Positions 11,172-23,181 of a stretch of DNA of 64,000 bases are shown here, piece by piece. Each line of letters opens with the position of its first letter. Positions within the stretch are counted from its first letter, which is position 1. Origin of the DNA: Heloderma charlesbogerti (taxonomy: Eukaryota > Chordata > Lepidosauria > Squamata > Helodermatidae); the NCBI GenBank assembly GCA_026122225.1, contig JANEZZ010000466.1, forward strand, positions 62,001 to 126,000, written 5' to 3'. Position numbers and translations under genes: made by a program. Under the pieces are notes generated by a model. The model was not told the DNA's origin, did no database searches, and worked only from the letters and a program-made list of their open reading frames with translations.

Positions 11172-11425
11172 GAACATAAGAGCCATGCTGGATCAAACCA
11201 AGGGTCTGTCTCATCCAGCATTCTGTTCACACAGTTCCCAACCAGTTGCCTATGGGAAACCCACAAACAGGGCATGAGTGCAACAGGACCCTCCTGCCTA
11301 TGTTCCCCAGCAACTGGTGTACATGGGCATACTGCCTCTGATACTGGAGGTCGCATAGAGCCATCAGGATTAGTAGTCATTGATAGCCTTCTCCTCCGTG
11401 ATGTGCTCTCCCATCTCTTCATTTA
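11172..11425 (-). mobile_element. L3/CR1-like LINE 3' UTR fragment
   Basis: Reverse copy of the abundant reptilian 3' end, with ACATAAGAGCCATGCTGGAT and CCAGCATTCTGTTCACACAG. Same family as 39862-40745 and 50150-50312. Confidence 0.7.
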
Positions 11426-11607
11426 CTGCTCATGTACACAAAAAGCACAAGTCGTGTGGACATCAGGGGCGAGGCCAAGGAAGCTGCCTGATGTCAGGAA
11501 TGGGGCCAGCAGCACACTTCCCTATACCTGATGAGACCCCTTCATGCAAAGGGGCTTAAAGAATCTTTTGCTTCCAGGAAATAATGGAAAGTGATATTCC
11601 ATTAAGA

Positions 11608-11742
11608 AAGCCTTCCAAAACCTGGTGACCTCCAGGTGTCTTGTACTACAACTCCCATCACCACAACCAGCATGGTCAATGCTTGGGGATGATAGGAGTT
11701 GTAGTCCTACAAATCTGGAGGGCGCTAGGTAGGGATAGGCTG
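11608..11742. mobile_element. hAT-type MITE, palindromic
   Basis: Arms AGCCTTCCAAAACCTGGTGA and CTAGGTAGGGATAGGCT with the CTACAACTCCCATCA / GGAGTTGTAGTCC core; a diverged relative of 4054-4179. Confidence 0.65.
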
Positions 11743-13249
11743 CGCTGAGACATGGGGTATGTTCTTTTCCTTGGAGTTCTTGTACACAAGGTAGTTTTGA
11801 CTCTACATGTGCGTGTGCGCACACGCAAACATCATGTGCTTGAATGCAGAGTTGGGGGCAAAATAGGGGCCCTATTACATCTTGCTAGCCCAGAGCCCAT
11901 CATAGCCTTGAACTGGACTGTGTATTAAGCAGTTTCATATATGGTCCTGCAAGTTCCAGACTTTCCCCCTCAAATAAGTTGTTCTGTTTCAAGGATAAAG
12001 CATTTCCCCCAGCACTCAAATCACAACAAATAAGAATTGCTGGGGGAAATATGCATTCTTTCCCCAGCTACCAAAACCCACTGGGACTTGGAACACTGTG
12101 AAAAGTGGTTGCACTACTTATCACCGGCACAAACTTTGATTTCTTGATCATACAAAGCCTTTTTTATATATGTAAAAGGTGGCAAAGAAATGGCATAAAA
12201 AGGAATGTCACAGGAAAACAAAATAAGTACATGGGACTCCAAACAGCTGCCTGATTCTGCACTAAGATAGAGCTTGAGCTACAGTTGCAACCACATTCCT
12301 GTAGGTTCTCAAGGGAGTGTCTTGTATCTCATTGCAGAATCACAGTACACTTAATTATATGCTTGCATAGCACTTTTTAATGACAAAATAGAGCTTAGGC
12401 TGCCATTAGCAATGGCACTGAACATTTCCCTGCCAAAGTTCTTGGAAAGTAAAATTAGATGTTGGGTGATCCTGTGGATGCGCAGTCACAGCTTTGTGCA
12501 AACTAGATGCCCAAAGCTGGCTGCTTTGCAAGCATACCTGCGAACGTTCTTGTTAAACCCCTCATGTTCACGCTAAGTTACTGATTGCTGTAAGCAAAGA
12601 AGCCAATTGCTTTGTAGAGCTCCAAAGTTCTTTCTGTTTACCCCTTACTTTTGATCAGGGGTGGGGGACTTCTTTCAGACCAAGGGCCAAATTCAATTTT
12701 GGAGAAGCTCTCGGGGGCCTCATTCCAATGGTGGGAAGGGCCAAAGGCAAAAACAGGTGGGGCCAAAAATCCCAGCATGTTTCAGCCAAAACCTCTTATT
12801 GCCAGCAACTAAGGAAAGGCATTTCAACCTTTTAGAATGGGGAAAATGCACAATAGCCAGGAAACCACAAAGCGATAGGCTGCTGGTGGAAAGGGGGGCT
12901 TGGCCCTCTGGGCAATCCTAGAGGGGCAGATTGGGACCCCAGGCAGGCAGAATTTGACCCCTGGAACTGAGGTTACCTACCTTTGCTCTTGATGGAACAG
13001 TGATTAATTGCTGTGACCTACATGACCAGACCCCCTGCTCAAACATTCTCTTACTGGGCATATATCTTCACTCTGTTGAGATAGATTCTCTTGACTGTTT
13101 CTTGTAAACATTTTAGGTAGTAGTTGTCCTGCATTCTTATCTAAAACCGTCTCTTTTTCCAAGTACGTTTTGTCAGGGGAACTTAATTTTCAGTTTCCTG
13201 CCATTGCTGGTGCCGAGAACTACAATTCCCAGGGGGCAATAGAGAATAA
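11743..13249. other. Intergenic, no gene recognised
   Basis: No coding signal or confidently assignable repeat. The GC-richer part at 12660-12960 (GCAGATTGGGACCCC) may be a decayed transposon but shows no clear ends. Confidence 0.45.
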
Positions 13250-13757
13250 CAGCCTTCCCCAACTTGTTGCCATCCAGATGCATTGGACTACAATTCCCAT
13301 CACCCCAAACAACATGCCCAATAGTCATGCTGGCCAGGGATGATGGGAAGTGCAGTCCCAACTAGGGATATACTGATTTTTGTTCTGTCATCCACTCATT
13401 GACAGAATCAGATTTTTTTCAACTTCCTGAATTTGCACAAATATGCACTTGCACAAATCCTCCCCCTGCCCCCGCTGTGCATTGTTATGCTTTAGCCTAT
13501 GGGGAAATGTGTATTCTGGGTCATTTTTAAAAAATTGTATGTTATTTTCTACAACTAAATTTGCATAACATTCAGGAAAGTAAAAAAAAAAAAACGGTCC
13601 ATAAATCTGTGGAATCCGTGCGACTCAGAAAAAGCTGGTCTGCTACGGAAACCACCAGTCGGATTCATGGAAATCTGAACTCATTTGATTCCATTGAGAA
13701 TTTCTCCAACATCCCTGGTCCCAACACATCTGGAGCGCACCAGGTTGAGGAAGGCTG
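13250..13757. mobile_element. hAT-type MITE interrupted by another hAT element
   Basis: Outer palindromic MITE (CAGCCTTCCCCAACTTG ... GTTGAGGAAGGCTG) of the 4054-4179 family. It is split at 13363-13717 by an element that duplicated its GTCCCAAC. Confidence 0.8.
13363..13717. mobile_element. hAT element (TAGGGAT ends) nested in a MITE, perfect 8-bp TSD
   Basis: 355 bp, ends TAGGGATATACTG and CAACATCCCTG, flanked by perfect GTCCCAAC duplications at 13355-13362 and 13718-13725. No transposase. Related to the element at 44455-44889. Confidence 0.85.
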
Positions 13758-13769
13758 CAATACAAGGTG

Positions 13770-14142
13770 TGCATGCACGTGGCACCAACTGTGCCAATCT
13801 ACTAACATTACAAGGCTGGTGGTGGCACCCAGACTGTGGATTGCCATCCCCAGAGGGACCTGCCTGGTGCTTTCTTTATGGTCATTTAGGCACCACTAGG
13901 TGAAGATTTAATTCTCATGGGCCTTTTAAAATCTGTGATTGTTTTGATTGAATTGTAATCTGTTTTACCTTTTTTGTATTTGTAGCCATTTAGAAAACTT
14001 GTTCTCTCTCTCTACTGACAATTTTTTTCAATGCTGCAATTTGATTATTTTATGATATTGTACTTTAATATTGTACTTTGCTATTTTATGTTTGTGAGCT
14101 GCCCAGATAACAGTCCTATTTGATGGTCTAAATAAATGAAAC
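13770..14142 (+). mobile_element. L2 LINE 3' fragment
   Basis: Relic of the L2 C-terminus (GTGGCACCCAGACTGTGGAT, GGACCTGCCTGGTGC) followed by the L2 3' UTR with TGAGCTGCCCAGATAACAG and a TAAATAAAT end. Confidence 0.6.
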
Positions 14143-15819
14143 TGGGTGGGAACTCTCAGGAAACAGATGACTTTTCTGAATGCTCACCCCAAAAAGCTTG
14201 TAGTTGCCAAGACAATTCCAAATTGAGCAGAGGAGTTTGCCCTTCACTGGTTTGCACACCTGTGACTGGCATTCCAGTAACTGGCATACCTGTTGGCAAC
14301 AAGAAATACTCACAGCACGAGCAAGATGGCTCTCACTGGATCAGACCACAAATCCATCTCAGCATCATTTCAGCAGTGGCCAACCTGCTGCCTCCAGATA
14401 GCCTAAAAAACAGCTCCACCATCAGATGTGCCACCTCTGTACATGGAGGTTCCATCTTTTCATGGCCAACAGCTGCCCACATCAGAGAAAACTTAACTGT
14501 TTGTAGAGCTTTTTCAAGTATTGAAAGACTGTGTAAGGTCAATAAAGTCAATGTTACTACACCTATTGAAGGTGAGGGTTGAGGCTAAGGTGTCCATGAG
14601 TCCTCTTTCACATAGGGCAGTCCTCTATTTGAAGGGCTGCCAGAGGACAGTCCTTTATTTGAAGGGCTGTCCTGTTCAATTCTGGATTAAAGCTAAAGAA
14701 CCAGAAGAACTGTTGCCCGTCTACAGCACCTGAGCAGCAGACCGAACAGGCAGGCACATGGATCATCTGATTACACTCTTCCAACTATGGCGAGATGTAC
14801 TGCATTCCTGTTTGAATGCGAATAATTATTTCTAATTTGCATCTATGCATATAAATTTGCACATGAAAACTGGTGTCCTTTTTTGGTGATGCATTTCTGT
14901 TTTTGGTGATTCGTAAGTGGCTGGGCTATAACAGTTTCTTTTTCCTGCAAGCTTGGCTATAACCACTTACTGAAGTCATGGCTGAGGGAAGATTCGAACC
15001 CCTCCTAGTTGAATTTAGTGATGCCCTAAAGGCACAGAAGCAACCTAGATCCTTTTTCTACTCCACCACACATGCAGGGTAATGTAGACAAGCTGCAATG
15101 ATGGCAATGACCTAACTGCCGTTCTTTTTTTTTTTTATGAGCTTGGTATCCCTCATTGTACATTGTACAGCTGAAAGGGTGCCACAGCGTTGAGAGAAAA
15201 GAAACTCAGCTAGCAGCTGAGCTCTGGCTGATGTCTATTACTGCCTCAAAACCCACCTTTCCCACAAAGCATGTGCTTTGTGCCACCAAACACGAGTCTG
15301 AATAGAACTGCCTTTGCTCACATACAGCCCTTCTTATCCTCGCCTCTCTCACCCACCCCAAATCACCCTTTCAACTGTGAGCAATTTTTGGCTTGTGCTG
15401 TGAAGTACTACGTACAACAATAAATCAATCAATAAGGGAAGGCTCAAACTCCAGTTCAGCAAAGCTCAGTAAGGCATGCTGGAATGTAAAGCATCTGGGT
15501 GGGAACTTTGTGCCTCTGTCCCACACACTGTTGTCATAAAAAAGGAGGGTCACCCCTGCGGTTTGTTTCACAAATTTTCAGGGTTGTATTCACTCTCCAC
15601 TAAGAAAACTGATGTGCTGCACCAAGGCCACCCAGTTACTTGCCAAAAAAGGAGCCAGGTCTTGTTCCATTATAGTGAGATCATTTTCAGATGTTCTGTG
15701 TTGAGAAACCCCTTTTCATATTGCCTCATCTGCCCAACAGCCTCTGCACATTGTAGAGGATTCTTTGAGGTGTGTTCTAGGTTACTCTTAGTTGACATGG
15801 GGTACAGTCACTGCTCCAC
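14143..15819. other. Intergenic, no gene recognised
   Basis: No supported gene. A short tandem duplication (CAGTCCTYTATTTGAAGGGC) occurs at 14620-14670, and AT-rich transposon-like debris (TTTGCATCTATGCATATAAA) at 14830-14900. Confidence 0.45.
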
Positions 15820-15990
15820 TTAGAAACATAGGAAGCTGCCTTCTACTGAGTCAGACCAGTTGGCAGCAGCTCTCCAGAGTTTCAGACAGGGGTCTTTCCC
15901 AGCTCTACCAAGAGATGACAGGGATTGAACCTGGGACTTTTTGCATGTAAAGATCCCACTTGAACAGAGGGAGACCTAGAATGATGCCTG
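15820..15990 (-). mobile_element. tRNA-derived SINE copy, deleted
   Basis: AACATAGGAAGCTGCC, TCAGACAGGGGTCTTTCCC and GGATTGAACCTGGGAC (B box in reverse) are present; the tRNA 5' end is lost. Confidence 0.75.
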
Positions 15991-16007
15991 GCATCAGCAG
16001 CAAACAG

Positions 16008-16132
16008 CTTTCCCCAACCTGGTGCCCTCCAGATGCTTTGGACTGTGACTCCCATTAGACCTGGTCTCCATGGCCAATAGTTGGGGGTTGGAGTCCAAAA
16101 CATCTGGAGGGCACCAAATTGGGAACGGTTTG
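16008..16132. mobile_element. hAT-type MITE, palindromic
   Basis: TTTCCCCAACCTGGTGCCC and the reverse GGGCACCAAATTGGGAACGG enclose the TTTGGACTGTGACTCCC / GGAGTCCAAAACATCTGG core; related to 4054-4179. Confidence 0.75.
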
Positions 16133-16557
16133 CATACAGCATCTTGATGCAGCTGCCAGAGCCTCAGTGCTGTTTGACCTAGGCTCCCCACAATGTGCAG
16201 CTTAGGAGTTGCCATTTTAATTTTCCAGTGCCCCAATTACTCAGTGCTGAACGGGGGCATTGTGAGACAAATTGAAATTGCAGCAATAAGCCACTGATTG
16301 CAACACTGTTGCCGGACATGGCCCATCAAAGTAAGGGATCCACTAGAGGTTTCAAACCTGGAGCCATATCTGCCTAGAAGGCACCAGCAGCTTCAGCAAC
16401 TAAACACTGTGGGCAGTAGAAATGAGCACAAATTGGTAGTAAGGAACAGTGTCTTTCTGAGAAGCTTGTTTGCTCCTACTGGTCTTCTTGTAAATGACCC
16501 CAATAAGCTTCCAAGGCAGACCAGGCTTCCATGGTACACCATCTAATTATGTGTGAC

Positions 16558-16648
16558 TTAGGTGCTTCCACACAGAGGGCTCTTCACGCTACCAATTGAA
16601 TGGAGCACAGCAATTACATAACACAAGCCTTGTCTGGAAGCACCTGTA
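16558..16648. mobile_element. Short TIR element (GGTGCTTCCA ends)
   Basis: About 90 bp bounded by TTAGGTGCTTCCACACAG and the inverted GTCTGGAAGCACCT. MITE-like; no target duplication confirmed. Confidence 0.5.
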
Positions 16649-16868
16649 GTCTCACCTGTTGCTTTTGTACCAGTTGCAGCCAGACTGAGTGGTGGAGCTA
16701 TTTAGCAAGTCTCTTCCTGGGAAATCCAGGTGAGGCTGTGACTTGGTTTAGGTCACCCTATTAGTCTGGCTCTCCATCTATACTTCCCCATTTGCCCATC
16801 CTGGAGAACTAGAACCGTCTGTGCTCAACACAGTGCCTGGAATTCCTGCCTTGACTTGCTTTGCATGA

Positions 16869-17045
16869 CATAAGGAACATAGGAAGCTGCCTTATACCAG
16901 ATCAGACTATTTGTCCATCTAGCCCAGCAACTCTCCAGGGACTCAGGCAGAGGTCTCTCATCTTTTTAACTGGGTACGAGGGATTGAACCTGGGTCGTTC
17001 TGCATGCAAAGCAGGTGCTCTACCAGTATGCAATGGGCCCTCCCC
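16869..17045 (-). mobile_element. tRNA-derived SINE copy
   Basis: AGGAACATAGGAAGCTGCC at one end and GCATGCAAAGCAGGTGCTCT (tRNA head, reversed) at the other, with GGGATTGAACCTGGG as the B box. Confidence 0.8.
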
Positions 17046-17285
17046 TGAAGAGAACATTCTGCAAGGATGGTCAGTTGTGGTCGGGAACTATGGTTATGAG
17101 GATTCACTGGAGGTTTTGGCTGGGACTTGTTCTGCCCCATTGTTTGGGGCAGAGTCCCACAAGCACAGTCATGACAAAATCCCCCTAAATCCTGCACACA
17201 GAGACTTATGTAAATCTATTTGCTTATTTTATGTAATTCATTCTGCTAATTGGGAGAGGGGAAGAGACCCCTGTACATCCTGCTC

Positions 17286-17338
<53 letters not shown>
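17286..17338. repeat. (CA)n microsatellite
   Basis: More than 25 perfect CA dinucleotides ending at CGTTG. Confidence 0.95.
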
Positions 17339-17341
<3 letters not shown>

Positions 17342-17349
17342 GTACTTGT

Positions 17350-17512
17350 TAAAGGGCTGGATGTACCTGATCTCATCTGATCTCGGAAGCTAAGCAGGGT
17401 CAGCCTTGGTTAGTACTTGGATGGGAGACTGCCTAGGAATCAGGCTTCCTGCATTGAGCAGGGGTTGGACTCGATGGTCTTGTGGGCCCCTATGATTCTA
17501 TGAGCTACTGAG
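17350..17512 (+). mobile_element. 5S rRNA-derived SINE with CR1-like 3' end
   Basis: The head is 5S rRNA 3'-half sequence, with CTGATCTCGGAAGCTAAGCA and TTAGTACTTGGATGGGAGAC readable in order. The tail GGGTTGGACTCGATGG ... CCCCTATGATTCTATGA matches the 3' end of the CR1 element at 34028. It is a mobile copy, not a 5S gene: the 5' half of 5S is missing and the tail is foreign. Confidence 0.85.
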
Positions 17513-17989
17513 GGCCCAAACTAGATGAGACACCATTCAGTTAGCAATTTTGTGATTTAACAAAGTAAATAGCAGATGTGATCTGTGAATGGGAGCTTCC
17601 CCCCACCCCCAATGCAAATAGGAACTGACCTAGATTAGGACTGCACCAGGGGGCAAAGGGTAAAGCTCCTCTATCCTCCATACCAGAGTCCCAGTCTGGA
17701 TCAGACCACACACCCTCCTGCACCTATTTACTTTTTGGGCGCTAAGCCTTAACACTTACCAGCCAACCTTTGCAGCTTTAACAGTGAAAAAGCTGACAGA
17801 TTGTAAAAACTGTGAAAAACTGCACCGTACCCAAGTTTTCAGGACTGTGTGCGCACACACGTGCGCGCACAGCCATGTATCCTGCACTCCAGCATCAGAA
17901 GGGAAAGAGAACTGATAGAGATAGGCACAGATGAACACAAAGAGGATGTTTCCATTGATTTAGCACAGAAACCAGACAGTCAAGGAGTA
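17513..17989. other. Intergenic, nothing recognised
   Basis: Contains a short alternating purine-pyrimidine stretch (GTGTGCGCACACACGTGCGCG) near 17846-17868; otherwise no gene or repeat that I can assign. Confidence 0.45.
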
Positions 17990-18002
17990 GGAGAGGATAA
18001 AT

Positions 18003-18008
18003 TTTATT
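18003..18008 (-). terminator. ZDHHC18: Candidate distal poly(A) signal of ZDHHC18
   Basis: CAATAAAAT on the minus strand, followed within 40 bases by a GT/T-rich element (around 17955-17975). It lies at the border between repeat-poor sequence and the repeat-rich intergenic DNA. Confidence 0.45.
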
Positions 18009-21000
18009 GTTACAAAAGTGAAAGGCATAAATGGATTTCAAATCCTACGTAACTACAGTTAAGGGGGCCCAAAGGGGTTGGTTTTGTTCTTTACATAGGG
18101 CCTCCTGACAATCTCCCTGTTCTCTGCTCTGCTCCTTGGCCATAGAGTACGTGAGGCTAGGGCAGAATACTGTACAGGAACAGTTAAACATTACAATATA
18201 CTGCTGTTAGTTTTTTTTGGGGGGGGGGTGCCGAGGAAAGGGAGGAATCTAGAGCAATCCTAAAAAAAACTAGCAAGTTAAGCGTTGAAAAGTACAAACT
18301 CCAAACTAACTACACCCAGGGACTGTGCATATTCCCTCTTCATACAGAGTTCGAAAAAGGAGGTCAGGTTTTTTTTTATCCAGAACCTTTACGAGATCCT
18401 GCTTTGCAGGCTGGGGCTGTGCACTGACATGACCAGCCCCACACCATCCTTACACGGTACCCCAGGACAGTCAGGCACAGTTGTCTATGTTTGCTCAAAA
18501 ACAAACAAAACCATGACAATTTTACACCAAGGAAAGCTAAATTGGGCCGCTTGTATGAACAATGCACTTTGTTTTATTTTACATAATGTTTTCACAAATT
18601 TGCATAATTCTGATTTTGCCAGTGATGGAAGGAGGCAAAGAGCTATGTAGAGCATTGAATCTCCCTCTCAAGCCACTGGAAATCCGAGTACACCACCCTT
18701 CTGGCTTCTGAGATTTCAGTAGAAACTGCACATACACTTAAAAGCGTATCTTCATATCTATACGTTTTAGACCTGCTTTAAAAAAATATATATTTTGAAG
18801 ATTTTCAGGAAGTTGAATTCTGCATCCATTACCACATTGTGGGGTTTCCCCCCACGTTCCTGTGGAATCATACCACATACAGACACCCCGTGCGCGTGCA
18901 CACACACACACACAGCCCTGGATTGGCTCGCAGTTCTAGTGCATCACATTGTATTTAAACAGATGCATACTTTGACCAAATGCGCCAAGTAGGGGTACGT
19001 TAAACAGTAGTGCAAACACAGCCTTAATGGGGCCTGCTCTGCTGTAGCTAGAGACACCACACTGATTCTTGACAACGTAAGTGGCTTGGGGTTGGGATAG
19101 AGGAAGGTGTCTTGGACTAGCATATCTGATCATCTAGATAACTAAAGACATCTCCTGGGAACTTTGAAGCCTTGAGACATCTTCGCTGTAGAATAAGGCT
19201 AGATATAGGAATCCCCTCATGGCCTTGCTGTGCTTAGATGCTGGAGTCCATTTCCCCCCAGATACGGGAGCCAATAGGAATGCCCGTTATTGCACTTGCA
19301 GCAGGTGGCTTGTATGGCTTTAAGCTTCGAACCCTACAGACGGAAGGAGCACCTCCAGGCCCTGAGGGTTTGGAATAGCTTTTTCCTTGTGCATGGTGGC
19401 ATCTCCCTATGCTTGCCGTGAAGCGGGAAGAGATGCAGCAGTATAAAAATTAGATAGCCCTGAAGGGTAGAGAGGCACAGATGGTGGCAATGGCTGTACT
19501 TTCAGATATTGGAAAGGGCCTCTTGGGTTCGCCTTGGGTTTTGCCACGAGGCGCAGAGGGTCCTCAAAAGCTCTTTTGTGCCCCGGACACACTGGATGTT
19601 CCCAAGCAGTGCAAGGGGGAGAAAAAAGAAAGAAGAGAAAAAAAGAGGATTAGTAAAAGGAAACACCAGAGGCAGAAAGAAGGTTAAAGGAATAGCGCCT
19701 GCAAGGAAGCTAGAGAAGAGGAAGGAATAGATAGTGGGAAATTAGTGCAATTTGGGTAAATCTGGAATGGGTGCCATTCTGGTAAGGATCATTCTTCATT
19801 ATGAAAGGCTTCAAGAAATGTCAGGAGGGGGGAGGTATCAGGTACATCAGACCAAAACAGAAAGGAATTTCAAACCAAGCCTGATTAGGCAGGACAAAAG
19901 CAAAAAGAAAAAGATGGTTTCTGAAAAATGTGTCACATGGGCATGCAAGAGTAGTAGAGGGAGAGGGATAGACAAGAAAAGAATACTTTCTCATGATGTC
20001 TATATCACAAGATACAGGCAGAGGCCAAGTGTGTTGGTTACCTCCCTTAATTCATGACCTCCCTTGGTAGCCATTTTAACTACAGCTTTTGTTGCCACAT
20101 CAGAGGTGGGAAGTAGTGTCCTGAACTTCTTGGTGGATCTTAAAACTAGAAATGGTAAAGGACAATCTGATGGACCCCACAATTCAGACATGCACATAGC
20201 CAACTTTCATTAGATCTGCATGAATAGGCACCTACCTCCTTTAGGATTACCCTATCTCACAATGCTGTGCAGACACCAACTATGGAAAGAGAGGCTCTGT
20301 CAGGTCCTGAGTACTCGGGCCATGGGGAAACACAGGGAATCAAGTTGCATTTTGCTTGGAATGAAGTCTGCCTCCGATTCACCACTCTGGCTTACCCCCG
20401 GCAGTGACTATAGGCAGAAGGCTGGAAAATCCAACCAAGCACTTAACTCTTCCCTTGCTCTGCCCTGCCTAGCAGTCCAGCAAGCAGAGCGCCATCACTG
20501 CTGCCCATTCAGTCACAACAGAGATGTTATCAGCTAACAGAACCGTCATGGCCTCAGCTGCTCCTCCTTTTGGTTGCTCTTGCCATACGCAAGAGTGAAG
20601 TAACAGCTTCTCTCTGCTAGAGCTGCGGGGGCGGGGGGGAGAGGAAAAGGAAGAGTAAGGCATTAGAAAGTTTCTCCAGGTTTGTTTTTGCTGATATTGG
20701 GGAAAGGAGGGGGAAGGGAGGTGGTAGAAGCAGGCCTGATTACATGCATTTCCCTATCAAGGGTAACATACAAACTAACCCCCAAACTACATAAAACTAT
20801 GACTATTTTTGTTAGGAAGCAGTTGCAACAAATCCTTCTGGAGGCTGGGTGAAAGCAATTCGAGCCAAACAGACATTAAAATATCACTGTTTACGAGTGG
20901 CAGATCTGCCAGATTTGTCCCTTATTCCAGAACGTTAACATTTTTAGCCCATCTCAAAACCTCAGGACAGATAGCATCTGTTTCATTTGTAATACAAGAC

Positions 21001-21359
21001 TTCAGGACTTCCAAACACAGACAATGAACTTCCATACATTGTTCTTCTCTTTTGGAACAGACTCCAAATGGGATACAGATGTGGAAGGGAACCAAATGGA
21101 AAGCACTGATGATGGTTAGTTGTTGGAACACACCTAATTCAACACTGTCGTTAAACAAATAAAGCATCTTAATAATTACTTACCAGCAATACATACATGT
21201 ACACATGAGAAAGGATTACGTCTCATTTTGGGGAAAATGAGATGGCAACAAAATGAGCTCCAGAGAGGGTGGAGGCAGCAGCCATTAAACAGCAGAGCCA
21301 AGATGGCACATTAGGTCCTGGCTTTACACTAAAGTTTGGGGCACGGACACCCTGCACAT

Positions 21360-21710
21360 CAATTGCGGTTTCATCTTGAGCTGTGAACCTGGAAGTCCCT
21401 GATTCAAAAGTCACCTCAGCCGTTGAGGGTGCGAATGGGCCTATCAGGCAAGCTACTCACCCTTGGCCTCATTCCTGTATCTGCAATACGGGGAGAAGAT
21501 GACTGATCTATCTTACAGGGTTGTGATACAGCAGGGGTGGGCAGAAAGGACATCTCCAGATGTTTTGGACTTCAGCTCCCAGCATTCCTGACCATTGGCC
21601 ATGCTGGCAGGGGGCTTCTGGGAGTTGAAGTCCCAAAAATCTGGAGATCTATCTTCTGCTCACCCCTGTGATAAGGAATACTGAGATAATGTGAAGAACC
21701 TTGAATACTC
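21360..21710 (+). mobile_element. MIR-like SINE interrupted by a MITE
   Basis: GGAAGTCCCTGATTCAAAAGTC (tRNA B-box-like), CTTGGCCTCATTCCTGTATC and CTTACAGGGTTGTGATA form a MIR-type SINE that continues as AAGGAATACTGAGATAATG after the inserted MITE at 21532-21668. Confidence 0.55.
21532..21668. mobile_element. hAT-type MITE, palindromic (CAGGGGTGGGC ends)
   Basis: 137-bp hairpin nearly identical to 52-187, flanked by TGATACAG (21524-21531) and TGATAAGG (21669-21676), 6 of 8 matching. Confidence 0.85.
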
Positions 21711-21715
21711 TAAGG

Positions 21716-21838
21716 GTGCAATCCTATGCATGTTTAGACAGAAAAAAGTTCTACAACTCCCAGCATTCCCCAGTAAGCCATGCTGGGGAATGCTGGGAGT
21801 TGTACAACTTTTTTCTGTTTAAACATGTATAGGATTGA
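21716..21838. mobile_element. Near-perfect long hairpin MITE
   Basis: Two arms of about 55 bases (GCAATCCTATGCATG ... CTCCCAGCATTCCCCAG and its reverse complement) separated by a short loop near 21777. Its ends match the abundant GCAATCCTATGCATGTTTA family. Confidence 0.7.
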
Positions 21839-23175
21839 GCCCTAAAGCACTATATAAATGCCAAGTGGTGATCTAATAGGGCAGTTGCCTTCTACCGTAC
21901 GCTACATCTCAATCTAACCATGGTCATAAAATACAGAGTCCCTCTATTACAAACTAAGGGCAAGTGATTGGTCCTGTGCAGCAAGCCTTGTTCATCCTTG
22001 TTCTGTATCCCAAAATCACAACCTACTATAAGAGCCATCTGCTACTAGGCTTTAGAAATTAACTGCTCAGTAGCCAATATGGAGTGCTCAGACATCTCAT
22101 TTAGTACAACCACTATTCTGCCCCTAGTTTGCAGCTCGATTTGCACAGCCAAGAGATCACCTAGAAATGTCTGTCCTACTTCCTATTATTTCATGGTAAC
22201 CACTGGAGGTCATTTTATTATTTATTTATTTAAATTATTTCCACCAGGTGTTCTCATTTTTCTGTCCTCCAAGCAATCACAGAGAAAGTGGATAGACCCA
22301 TAGCTCAAAACTATGAAGCCACTTCCTGCCTGCCTGCATAAACATCCCATGCAATGATAGCTTTAGCACAACAAGTCCCTGCAACCTCTTTGGGATGTGA
22401 CAGCAGAAGTCACTGTGAACATCTACTTTACTCAAAATCCTCCCCACCTGCCCCTCAAAGCTGCAGGCTGCCTTGCTACCCATAGGCCTCATAGCCCTTC
22501 ACAAGGCCTAAGCTACTGGTGGGACGGTTTGCAGGCACACAACAGCCACACAGACTGGAGGGGTGGATGGACTCCAGGTTTGAAGCAACTCATGCAGCGA
22601 GAATGAGATGATTCACTGGATGAGGGCGAGGAAAAAAATACACATTCTTACCAGCTAACCTTCAGAGAGCAGTACTAACCCATCCTGTGGGGAGGGGCTA
22701 TCCCATCAGGCAGTGCAAGATATGGCAAAGTCCTGGCAAGCATCCTCCTGAAGAAGACACCAGAGATTATGCACCATGGCAGTCTCGGGGTTTGGGAAGT
22801 AGAATGGGAGTGGGGAGAGAGATAAGAGCAAGAGTGCTGTCCATCAGCAGTGGGATACGCTTAGGCCAGGAAGAGTTATGGCTACTCTGAAACTCTATGC
22901 TACAAATTACTTCAATTAACAGAGCATAAACTCCCCACCCCCCACCCCATGTATAACCCCCAAACACAGGGGAGAATGCACAGCAGCTGCTTCTATGCCT
23001 GCTGGGTTCTAGAGCTGTCATCCTGGCAACAGCCTGAACTGGCAGATGTTCCTCCAATGAATTGCCCAAGCTCAGCTTCTTGCCACAGAAAGTAACCAAA
23101 GAGTGGGCCATCTTAATCTAACAAAAGGAAATGCAAACATAAAACCCAAAGCAATTAACTCTTTAAAAAGTATTT

Positions 23176-23181
23176 TTTATT
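23176..23181 (-). terminator. ZDHHC18: Candidate proximal poly(A) signal of ZDHHC18
   Basis: TAATAAAAAA on the minus strand about 3.2 kb after the stop codon, in an A/T-rich context. It would give a shorter transcript. Confidence 0.35.

Noticed and set aside
17350..17512. 5S rRNA gene
   Set aside because: Only the 3' half of 5S is present and it is fused to a CR1-like tail; it is a SINE.
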